The translations under genes were made by a program, and so were the position numbers. Shown one piece after another: positions 1-6,202 of a stretch of DNA of 8,202 nucleotides. Position 1 is the stretch's first letter. Every line of letters begins with the position of its first letter. A model generated the notes under the pieces. It made no database searches. It was not told where the DNA came from and saw only the letters and a program-made list of their open reading frames with translations. Source of the DNA: an uncultured Haloferula sp. (GTDB lineage Bacteria > Verrucomicrobiota > Verrucomicrobiae > Verrucomicrobiales > Akkermansiaceae); the NCBI GenBank assembly GCA_946885645.1, contig CAMPGU010000182.1:1-8202 (forward strand). Reading direction: 5' to 3'.

Positions 1-1089
1 GTTGTAGGCTACCAACCAGACATTGTACCAGACGCCGGGCTCCAGCGCCGGGCAGGGCGAGCCGTTCACCGCCGCAGGCACGAAGGCCTCCGTGCCTGCC
101 GGGCCGTCGTAGAGATCGGGCGTGCCGTCCAGCAGGCGGAGCTGCGGGGAAAAATCTTCCTCGGTATAGAGGGCGGTATTGGAGGGGTCGGTGCTGCTCG
201 CCCCGAAGCTCTGTCTCAGGGCGCTTCCCTGCAGCCGCATCCGGTAAAAGAGCGTGAGCGTCTTGCTGACCTGGGTGATGAAGGGCAGCCGTTTGGCTGC
301 AATCGCATTCGGATTCGGCGCGGCGTTGGACGAAGCAGCGCGACGCAGGTAGCGATTGCCGGACGACTCGGTGGCGATGCTTGCCGCCTGGGCCTCGGCA
401 TCCGGCAGATCCCACGCACCGAGGGGATCCGGTCCCTCGAAATGATCCACCAGACGCCAATCCGCAGCCACGGGATCGGTGAGGTTGTAGCGCCCGGAAT
501 CGACGTACAGGTCGTCGAAGTACATCTCCGTGCCGGGCGCGAGCCGCCAGAAGAAGCTCTTCAGTGAGGAAGTGGTGCCGGCCCGGAACCGCACGCCCGT
601 TCTCACCAGCGTTGGCACCCCATAGTTCCCGCCTTCCAAATGGAGGTCGAACTCATCCCCGGAGGTGCCGGAGGCATTGTTGACGTGGAGCCAAGCCGAA
701 TACCAGGTGCCGGCTTCCACATCGCAGGCGGTCGAGTAGAGTCCGGAATCCCGCACTTCCAGTCGGCCCGGATTAGTCCGGATCGAGCGCATTTCGACCT
801 TGAAATCGGCGATCGCGGCCGGTGCGGCTTTTTCGCTCAAGCCCCAGCAGTGCTCGTGATTTTGATCCGTCAGGAAGAAGCGGAAAAACACGGTGCCGCG
901 GCTGCTTTCGGGGATCGGCGGGATAGGAATGCTCGCATTGAGAGTGGTATTCCCTGCCGAGCGTACGCGCATCACGCGGTTGACGGGGCCTTGCGAAGGA
1001 TCGTTCACCGTCTGCACGGAGGTCCCATTCACGGAGGACGCCACGCCGGCCGTGCTGCCGTCTTCGTAGGTCGCCAGGGTTTCCCAAGT
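1..1089 (-). repeat. Two tandem homologous beta-sandwich-like protein modules within the GSDH-like gene
   Basis: This is a protein-level repeat. Module 1 covers about residues 519-716 (positions 496-1089) and module 2 about 728-881, cut by the window edge (1-462). Matching landmarks occur in the same order: TWETLATYEDG against DWRLVDHFEGPD at the start, GTVFFRFFLTD against LTLFYRMRLQG, FKVEMRSI against FSPQLRLLD, and VEAGTWYSAWLHVNN against LEPGVWYNVWLVAYN. The last pair is typical of LamG/concanavalin A-like sandwiches, which often follow enzymes in secreted proteins of this group and may bind carbohydrate or surfaces. The fold assignment is inferred from these patterns only. DNA-level identity between the two copies is low, which suggests an old duplication. 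Confidence 0.6.
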
Positions 1090-2643
1090 GCTTTCATCAC
1101 CTTCGGGGATCGTCGCTCCGGCTGAAGAGTCGGCGAGCACCCGGTAAATCTTCCCGTTTTGTTTTGAAAGCAGGTAGAGCTCGCCCTCGTGGTCCTCGGC
1201 TAGCCTCAGGTCCGCGCGGCTGGCTCCCAGCATGGAGCGGAAGGTGGTGGGGGTGCCGGCCGACTTCACCGCGAGGCTCTTGGGAGGAGCAGGGGTGTCT
1301 CCGGTGCCCGTGTGAGCGGCCAGATTCATCTCTGCCTCCGGAATCGCGAAAAGATCGCCGCTCACGATATCCCCGCACACGTAATGCCCCCGCAAGCCGG
1401 GAATTCCGGCGCCGCGGTAAACGAAGCCGCCCGCGATGGCGGCGCGTCCCTCTTCGTGATCGTACTGCGTGACGGGATAGGCTCCGCCGGAGCTATCGGT
1501 AGAGGGCAGGGGATAGACGTGCGTCTTGTCCGAGACCTCGAACCGGAAAGCCCCCTCGCGGGCAGGCCAACCATAGAAGATCCCCTTTGTAACCCGCTCG
1601 ACTTCCTCCACCATGCTCTCGCCGATGTTGCCGCAGAACATCTTCCCGCTACCGCCGCGATCCCAGGAGATGCGGTGCGGATTGCGGAAGCCGTAGGCGT
1701 AGATTTCCCGGACTACGGCAAAGCCGTCGCCGGGCGTCGGATCGGGCGTGGCGAAGAAGGGATTCGCATTCGATGGGCCGGAGGGGAGGTAATAATTCCC
1801 GTTTTCCGAAAGCGTGAAGTCCGCCGCGTCTTGCCCGCCCGCGAGGATGGGGGCGATGCGGTGGATGCAACCGAGCGGGGAGTCGATGCGTCCGATGTTT
1901 CCGGGCCGGTTCAGCACCACCGATCCGCCGTCACCGAGGCAAATGAAGAGGCACCCGTAATTCTCCTCGCCCGGTGCGGCCGTCGGATCGAACGCGATTT
2001 CCTGGAGATCGTGGAAATCGTAAGGGAAGCCGAACCGGAGGATCTCGCGTTTGGTGAAATTCGCAGGGGCGGCAATCAGGGAATCCACCGCCGGGTCGGA
2101 AAGAGTCCACTCGGTGACAACGCCGATCTGCGAGAGATCCGGGGAAAGGGGAGCGACCGTGTCCGGTGGCGTTCCATCCGCGGTCTCGCTGTGGGCGGTG
2201 TAGAACTTGCCGTGGCCCGGCTTGCCGGTCTGGCGGAACTCCGGGTGGAAGGCGAAGGAGGCGAAGCCGGTGCCGAGGCCGGGAGCATGGATAAAAGCCG
2301 GGAAGTGCGCGGAGAGATCGAGGTACAGGTCCGCCGAGGTGTCGCCCTTGCCCGAAATTACCCACAGCTTGCCACGCAAGTCGTTGCAGAAAAGGCGGGG
2401 GTCGCCGGGGCAGGGCTTGAGGTGATTGATGCGTGCCTTCGGCGTGGTGCTGCTGCTGGCGGGGATGGTCAGCCAGGATTGGACTTCGACGCTGAGGCCG
2501 GAGGGTAGCACCACCGGGAGGGGATTGCTCAAAGCCCCCGTGGCACCGGAGGCGGCGAGGGGGATTGCCGGGAAGAGAAGTCCCGCCAGACGGAGGAGGT
2601 GGTGCTTGGTCCCTCGGGCGACAAGGGGGATCAATGGAAACAC
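1..2643 (-). CDS. Secreted PQQ-type glucose/sorbosone dehydrogenase-like protein with tandem C-terminal modules (3' end outside window)
   Basis: Partial: 881 codons are open from a GTG start to the left edge with no stop. Residues 1-37 look like a Sec signal peptide: a basic n-region, a hydrophobic stretch at about 19-31 (LAGLLFPAIPLAA), then small residues for cleavage. Residues 45-503 match the GSDH six-bladed propeller: FASFAFHPEF (127-136), LFICLGDGG (232-240), EIYAYGFRNPHR (313-324), GIFYGWPAREG (354-364), GGFVYRGAGIPGLRGHYVCGD (405-425). By motif alignment with soluble glucose dehydrogenase, H211 sits where the catalytic base His144 is, and R320-N321 where the PQQ-contacting Arg-Asn pair is; this is inference. 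Residues about 519-881 hold two similar beta-rich modules. The family oxidises sugars or alcohols outside the cytoplasm using PQQ, but some members lack proven activity. Frame evidence: an in-frame TAG lies upstream and no in-frame ATG occurs near the signal peptide, so GTG at 2643 is preferred; TTG at 2634 is the alternative. No clear ribosome binding site is seen. It lies 104 bp downstream of the CxxCH dehydrogenase, on the same strand. Confidence 0.88.
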   Translation of the reverse strand, partial: MFPLIPLVARGTKHHLLRLAGLLFPAIPLAASGATGALSNPLPVVLPSGLSVEVQSWLTIPASSSTTPKARINHLKPCPGDPRLFCNDLRGKLWVISGKGDTSADLYLDLSAHFPAFIHAPGLGTGFASFAFHPEFRQTGKPGHGKFYTAHSETADGTPPDTVAPLSPDLSQIGVVTEWTLSDPAVDSLIAAPANFTKREILRFGFPYDFHDLQEIAFDPTAAPGEENYGCLFICLGDGGSVVLNRPGNIGRIDSPLGCIHRIAPILAGGQDAADFTLSENGNYYLPSGPSNANPFFATPDPTPGDGFAVVREIYAYGFRNPHRISWDRGGSGKMFCGNIGESMVEEVERVTKGIFYGWPAREGAFRFEVSDKTHVYPLPSTDSSGGAYPVTQYDHEEGRAAIAGGFVYRGAGIPGLRGHYVCGDIVSGDLFAIPEAEMNLAAHTGTGDTPAPPKSLAVKSAGTPTTFRSMLGASRADLRLAEDHEGELYLLSKQNGKIYRVLADSSAGATIPEGDESTWETLATYEDGSTAGVASSVNGTSVQTVNDPSQGPVNRVMRVRSAGNTTLNASIPIPPIPESSRGTVFFRFFLTDQNHEHCWGLSEKAAPAAIADFKVEMRSIRTNPGRLEVRDSGLYSTACDVEAGTWYSAWLHVNNASGTSGDEFDLHLEGGNYGVPTLVRTGVRFRAGTTSSLKSFFWRLAPGTEMYFDDLYVDSGRYNLTDPVAADWRLVDHFEGPDPLGAWDLPDAEAQAASIATESSGNRYLRRAASSNAAPNPNAIAAKRLPFITQVSKTLTLFYRMRLQGSALRQSFGASSTDPSNTALYTEEDFSPQLRLLDGTPDLYDGPAGTEAFVPAAVNGSPCPALEPGVWYNVWLVAYN

Positions 2644-2747
2644 GCGTAAGTATTTCCCTTTTTGCCCTAAGTCAGCAAGATGAATGGTCTAACACCCGTT
2701 TTTTCAACGGCTTGCCCCTTTCGGGGCGCGTTCCGGCACCTGACGGT
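2644..2747 (-). promoter_or_regulatory. Intergenic spacer with two small hairpins and a weak promoter-like element before the GSDH-like gene
   Basis: The spacer lies between the CxxCH dehydrogenase stop and the GTG start. Read on the minus strand it holds GCCCC-GAAA-GGGGC (2714-2727), a 5-bp stem closed by a GNRA-type tetraloop, then CCGTT-GAAAA-AACGG (2696-2710). Neither is followed by a T-run, so they are not good intrinsic terminators. They could be a leader or processing structure in a shared transcript. Just before the GTG, TTGCTG, 18 bp and AATACT form a poor sigma70-like pair. If it is used, transcription would begin almost at the start codon, giving a leaderless message. The hairpins are seen directly; their role is guesswork. 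Confidence 0.35.
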
Positions 2748-5042
2748 TCACTTCCCGAGTTCGGCTGCGGTCCACGGGCGGCCGCTGCGGCTCTTGGTCG
2801 CTTCACGCTGCTTTTTCACCACGGCGGGCGAGACTGCGGGAGCTTTGTTCGACCACTCGTTGCGCACGTAAGTGGCGATGTCCGCCATCTTCTGATCGGA
2901 AAACATCGGATTCATGCCGAGCGCGGGCATGTCGGCGGTGGGGGTATAGGTCTGCCCCGCCACGGTGACCGGCCCGGTCATGCCGTGAAGCATGATGTTC
3001 ACGAGTGTCTCGGGCTTGCCCGTGACCCATTCCGAGCCGTCGAGCGGCGGGCCCAGCGCGGTGACGCCGCTGCCGTCCGGTCCGTGGCAACTGAAGCAGA
3101 CGGCCTCTCCGGCATAGAGGGCCTTGCCCCGGTTCCAGGAGGCCAGATCGGCACCCTTCAGGGAAGGACCCTGCTGCGCGGCGGCCGCGTTCCTCTCGCC
3201 TTGGTCCAGCCATTGCGCGAACTGCCGGTCGCCCGGGCTTGCCAGCGCCTTGAACTCCGCCTCGTGGCCGTGCAGGCCGGAAATGGCCGCCTCGCGGATG
3301 AAGCGGGCTTCCGGCTCCGCCTTCAAGAGCTTCGCCAAGGCGGCGAGAGCCTCCGGGGTACCCACGGAACCGAGCACACGGGCGAGATAGGGGGCAGCCT
3401 CCACGCCCGCGGGCTTCAGCGACGCCAGGCCGGCTCCCAGCTTTGAAAGTTCAGCCGGATCCAGCTTGGTGGCGGCCCACAGGGCGGAAGCCTGCACCTT
3501 CGGATCCTCGTCTTTAAGCGGGGAAGTAAGGTGTTCCGCCTTCAATTGGCCCAGGCCTTCGAGGGTCCAGATGGCGTGGATGCGGGGGATGGGCTGGCCG
3601 TTTGCCGCGAGTTTCGCGAGAAGGGGAACGGTGGCGGGATCCTTCCGCTCCACGAGCACGCGCTGCGCCGTCTCCCGGTGCCAGGAGTTCGCGTGCATGA
3701 GCATCTTCACCAGGTCCAGCCCCTGCAGGGCGGCAATGTCCACCGGCTTCTCCAGTTTTCCCGAGGTGCTGCGGATGCGGTAGATACGGCCGTGGCCGGT
3801 TCCCGGCTTGTCCAGCCCGCGCGACAGATGCTGCTCGCGGAGGTAGGTGGTCTGGTAGGTCTTGTGCTGGATGATGCCGTGATACATGTCCAGCAGGTAG
3901 AGGGAACCGTCCGGCGCCGTGTAAACGTTCACCGGCCGGAAGCGTTCGTCGGTGGAGGCGAGGAACTCCTTTTCACCGAGCGGGTGGCTGCCGCTCTGCA
4001 TGCCGTCCTTTTCCGTGATCTCAATGGCTTTCAGGAGGTTGACGGAGGATTCCGTGCTGAAACCGGTCCCGTACCAGTCCTTCGGGAAATTGGTGCCGCG
4101 ATAGACCGTGAGGCCGGCGGCGGCCGTGCAATTGATGAGCTTGTGGGTCCTCGGATCGAGGGTCTGCTCGGTGTAGCCGTTTTCCCGCGACATGTAGGCG
4201 CGGTTGACGCCCGGCGTCACGCGGATGGGCCAGGTGCGGTTGTTGCCAAGCGCGATATTGTCGTTGTACTTCAGCCTCACCGCGGCGTTCCCCTGCAGGA
4301 GGTTCGGTGCAAGGCTTTCCCCGAACATGAAGGCGGAGTTGTGATTGTGGTAGAGACGACCGTAGTCGTCGCGCGCGATCCCCCATTGGCCGCGGAAGGC
4401 GGTGGGCTCGATCATCCATTTCCCGCCGTCGCGCTTGATCCGTTTGTCGGACTTCGCGAGGTACAGGTAGTTGTCCAGGTTCGGCATCAGGCCGTTGGGC
4501 TTGTGCTCCACGTTGCCCCCGCCGTTGAAGTTCGCATCGACCACATCGGGCTCGCCGACCGCCTTCAGGCCCTCGCGCTTCTGCCACAAGAGCCGGTGTT
4601 CATCGAGGTAAAGGACGCCGTCGTCGAAGACGACCACCGCGCGCGGGAGCAGCACCTTTTCCAGGAAGACGGTCTTCTTGTCCGCCTTGCCATCGCCGTC
4701 GCTGTCTTCCAGCACGCTGATGCGGCCCTGGGGCTCGCTTTCGCCCTTTCCATCGATGTCCGGCATGTAGCCGCGCATCTCGCATACCCACATCCGCCCG
4801 GCCGGATCGAAATCGAGGCAGACGGGTTTCTCCACCAGCGGCTCCGTCACCACCGGCTCGATCACGAAGCCCGGCGCGATCTTGAAGCTTTTCAGGGCAT
4901 CCTCGACGGAAAGCACGGGAGAGGCGGGGATCTCCTTTTCCGGAACCACCGGGTCCATATTTCCGTGTTCCTTGCGATCGCCTTGCTGGGCGGCGAGCGG
5001 GAAGATGCCGAGGACGATGGCGAAGAGGGTGTGCGGGCGCAT
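2748..5042 (-). CDS. PVC-type heme-binding CxxCH dehydrogenase (propeller, HEAT-like and cytochrome c domains)
   Basis: 764 residues, secreted. Residues 1-18 form a signal peptide (TLFAIVLGIFPLAA, then QQ). Residues about 45-425 are the propeller of the 'membrane-bound dehydrogenase' family (TIGR02604-like): FDPAGRMWVCEMRGY (78-92), a calcium-loop-like DSDGDGKAD (113-121), GLMPNLDNYLYL (184-195), and DGSLYLLDMYHGIIQHKTY (378-396). Residues about 434-615 are helical HEAT-like repeats. Residues about 632-732 are a class I cytochrome c domain: covalent heme motif CFSCH (C649, C652, H653), likely axial Met705 in TADMPALG, and closing helix MADIATYVRNEW (719-730). Family members are thought to oxidise sugars or alcohols in the periplasm and pass electrons to the attached heme; the substrate is unknown. 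Start choice: the frame stays open upstream to 5219, but that extension would cross the neighbouring terminator hairpin and bury the signal peptide, so ATG 5042 is preferred. No Shine-Dalgarno is visible. There is a single heme and no broken motif. The upstream gene is separated by a terminator, so this gene probably has its own promoter. Confidence 0.93.
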   Translation of the reverse strand: MRPHTLFAIVLGIFPLAAQQGDRKEHGNMDPVVPEKEIPASPVLSVEDALKSFKIAPGFVIEPVVTEPLVEKPVCLDFDPAGRMWVCEMRGYMPDIDGKGESEPQGRISVLEDSDGDGKADKKTVFLEKVLLPRAVVVFDDGVLYLDEHRLLWQKREGLKAVGEPDVVDANFNGGGNVEHKPNGLMPNLDNYLYLAKSDKRIKRDGGKWMIEPTAFRGQWGIARDDYGRLYHNHNSAFMFGESLAPNLLQGNAAVRLKYNDNIALGNNRTWPIRVTPGVNRAYMSRENGYTEQTLDPRTHKLINCTAAAGLTVYRGTNFPKDWYGTGFSTESSVNLLKAIEITEKDGMQSGSHPLGEKEFLASTDERFRPVNVYTAPDGSLYLLDMYHGIIQHKTYQTTYLREQHLSRGLDKPGTGHGRIYRIRSTSGKLEKPVDIAALQGLDLVKMLMHANSWHRETAQRVLVERKDPATVPLLAKLAANGQPIPRIHAIWTLEGLGQLKAEHLTSPLKDEDPKVQASALWAATKLDPAELSKLGAGLASLKPAGVEAAPYLARVLGSVGTPEALAALAKLLKAEPEARFIREAAISGLHGHEAEFKALASPGDRQFAQWLDQGERNAAAAQQGPSLKGADLASWNRGKALYAGEAVCFSCHGPDGSGVTALGPPLDGSEWVTGKPETLVNIMLHGMTGPVTVAGQTYTPTADMPALGMNPMFSDQKMADIATYVRNEWSNKAPAVSPAVVKKQREATKSRSGRPWTAAELGK

Positions 5043-5186
5043 GGAAATTTCGATACGGTGGGGTGGTGGAAAATTTTCCCGAATGGAAGGGGAAAATCGA
5101 AAATCTGTATGACAGAAATACCCGCCGTGATTGGCTCTCCCGCGACACCGGCCGTCCGGGAGAGTCCCGCGTCTATCATACGCGAC
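5043..5186 (-). promoter_or_regulatory. Dyad-rich promoter/leader region of the CxxCH dehydrogenase gene
   Basis: Three perfect inverted repeats lie in about 140 bp. The first is CGCGT-N7-ACGCG (5168-5184), enclosing on the minus strand TATGAT (5175-5180), which matches the sigma70 -10 box at 5 of 6 bases; no good -35 is seen. The second is CTCTCCCG-N14-CGGGAGAG (5135-5164). The third is ATTTTCCC-N9-GGGAAAAT (5073-5097), ending about 30 bp before the ATG. If TATGAT is the -10, the second and third dyads would lie in the 5' untranslated leader. The repeats are direct observations; the promoter and regulatory roles are inferred, and GC-rich DNA produces short dyads by chance. Confidence 0.35.
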
Positions 5187-5216
5187 AAAAAGAGCAACGG
5201 TCATGGACCGTTGCTC
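5187..5216 (-). terminator. Intrinsic terminator of the glycerophosphodiester phosphodiesterase gene
   Basis: Read on the minus strand, a perfect 11-bp stem (arms 5206-5216 and 5192-5202, GAGCAACGGTC and its complement) with a 3-nt loop is followed directly by TTTTT. It begins 31 bp after the phosphodiesterase stop codon. Stem length, tight loop and U-tract on this strand only make it a textbook Rho-independent terminator. It separates this gene from the CxxCH dehydrogenase. Confidence 0.88.
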
Positions 5217-5247
5217 CACCTTTAGAGGGATGCGTGTTCGCGACCGC

Positions 5248-6042
5248 TCATTGCGCCGTCAGCTCCGCGCGAAGCGGCCCGGGACGGTTGGTCGTGATGT
5301 GATTCACGCCGTAGCCGATCATTTTCCGCGCCAGCGCCGGATCATCGACGGTCCACGAGGTGAGGAGAAGCTGCTTCTCCTTCAGCGCCGCCAGCCAGGT
5401 CTTGGTGACCGGTGAGCTTGCTCGGAAATGGAAGCCTTGCGCGCCGGTGGCGTCGAGGCGCCGGCGGTAGGAGGAAGCCTTGTCGCCTTGGTCGAACTCC
5501 TTCAGGTCGGAAATCCAGTGCGCTTGATATTGCGGCATCTTCGCACGGCTCTCCCGGATGACATCGTCGTGGAAGGAAATGATGATGACGCGGGCGGGAT
5601 CGGCCTTCTTCTCTTCCAGGATCAAACGGATGGGCCCGATGGTTTCCGGACCGGACTTAACCTCGATGAAGAATTTCTTGTCCGGCGGCAGCAGGTCCAG
5701 CACGTCCGGGAGGAGGGGCATCGGCTCGTCCTTGTAGCGGAGGTCCTTCCAGGAGCCGACGTCGAGCCGGGAGAGCCGTTCCCACGGCGTTTCGGCCACG
5801 ATCAATTTTTCTCCCGCCACGCGTTTCGTGTCGAAGTCGTGGATGCACACGACCTTGCCGTCGGAGCTCAAGTGGAAGTCGCCCTCGATCGCGTCCGCGC
5901 CTTCCTTCCAGGCGAGCTTGAAGGCGGCGAGGGTATTTTCCGGTGCTGCGTGGGAAGCGCCGCGGTGGGCGACGAGCAGGGGAAGATCGGCAGCGGAAAG
6001 GCAGGACACGGCGGCAAGACAGGCTAAGAGCAGGTGTTTCAT
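5248..6042 (-). CDS. Secreted glycerophosphodiester phosphodiesterase family protein
   Basis: 264 residues. It hydrolyses glycerophosphodiesters to glycerol-3-phosphate and an alcohol; this member should act outside the cytoplasm. Residues 1-18 are a signal peptide (KHLLLACLAAVSCLSAA). AVSC resembles a poor lipobox, so a lipoprotein is possible but less likely. Family motifs in order are HRGASHAAPENTLAAF (26-41; H26, R27, E35, N36), IEGDFHLSSDGKVVCIHD (52-69; metal ligands E53 and D55, catalytic H68), FFIEVK (124-129; E127, K129), ISFHDD (155-160), SWTVDD (229-234) and GVNHITTNRP (245-254). All main active-site residues are present, and the length is normal for the single-domain bacterial type. 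Start: the frame continues upstream to a TTG at 6066, but ATG 6042 puts the basic residue and hydrophobic core at the very N-terminus. No Shine-Dalgarno is visible. The gene diverges from the ABC operon and ends at a strong terminator, so it is probably monocistronic. It could supply phosphate or glycerol from lipid debris; that role is inferred. Confidence 0.93.
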   Translation of the reverse strand: MKHLLLACLAAVSCLSAADLPLLVAHRGASHAAPENTLAAFKLAWKEGADAIEGDFHLSSDGKVVCIHDFDTKRVAGEKLIVAETPWERLSRLDVGSWKDLRYKDEPMPLLPDVLDLLPPDKKFFIEVKSGPETIGPIRLILEEKKADPARVIIISFHDDVIRESRAKMPQYQAHWISDLKEFDQGDKASSYRRRLDATGAQGFHFRASSPVTKTWLAALKEKQLLLTSWTVDDPALARKMIGYGVNHITTNRPGPLRAELTAQ

Positions 6043-6202
6043 CGGATGAATCGGAGCGTGAAGCAAGCGGCACCACGCCCATGACCGGAACGGAGCGGCG
6101 AGCGCGGCCTTGTCACGGAAACGTCAGAAAGGAGGGGGCGTTCCATCCAGCTTCCGATTCCCACTTGGCAGGATGCGCACGTCCCGCTCCACTCTCGATC
6201 CC
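6043..6202. promoter_or_regulatory. Divergent intergenic region between phosphodiesterase and ABC exporter operon
   Basis: This 160-bp spacer must carry promoters for both directions. On the plus strand, TTGTCA (6110-6115) and TTGGCA (6165-6170) each match a -35 box at 5 of 6 bases, but neither has a -10-like hexamer 16-18 bp downstream. AAAGGAGG (6128-6135) is a perfect Shine-Dalgarno-like string, yet no start codon lies at a usable distance. No convincing dyad or operator is seen. Confidence 0.35.

Noticed and set aside
1312..2508. Plus-strand open frame of 398 codons
   Set aside because: It mirrors the GSDH-like gene, whose minus-strand frame has clear family motifs and a signal peptide; the plus-strand product shows none.
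2565..3446. Plus-strand open frame of 293 codons
   Set aside because: It spans the 3' part of one real minus-strand gene, the intergenic gap and the 5' end of the next, with no domain or plausible start context.
5203..5205. ATG in the loop of the 5192-5216 hairpin as a start for a small gene
   Set aside because: The stem with a 3-nt loop and a T-run on the minus strand is fully explained as an intrinsic terminator; nothing supports translation from it.
5043..5219. N-terminal extension of the CxxCH dehydrogenase by 59 residues
   Set aside because: It would start within the terminator hairpin of the preceding gene and place the signal peptide internally.
3531..5225. Long plus-strand open frame of 564 codons
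   Set aside because: It lies fully antisense to the CxxCH dehydrogenase, has no recognisable domain, and its composition (rich in Val, Arg, Gly, His) is typical of a mirror frame in GC-rich coding DNA.
6164..6180. Sigma54-like promoter around TTGGCAGGATGCGCAC
   Set aside because: The GG and GC doublets are 10 bp apart instead of the 12 bp needed between the -24 and -12 elements.
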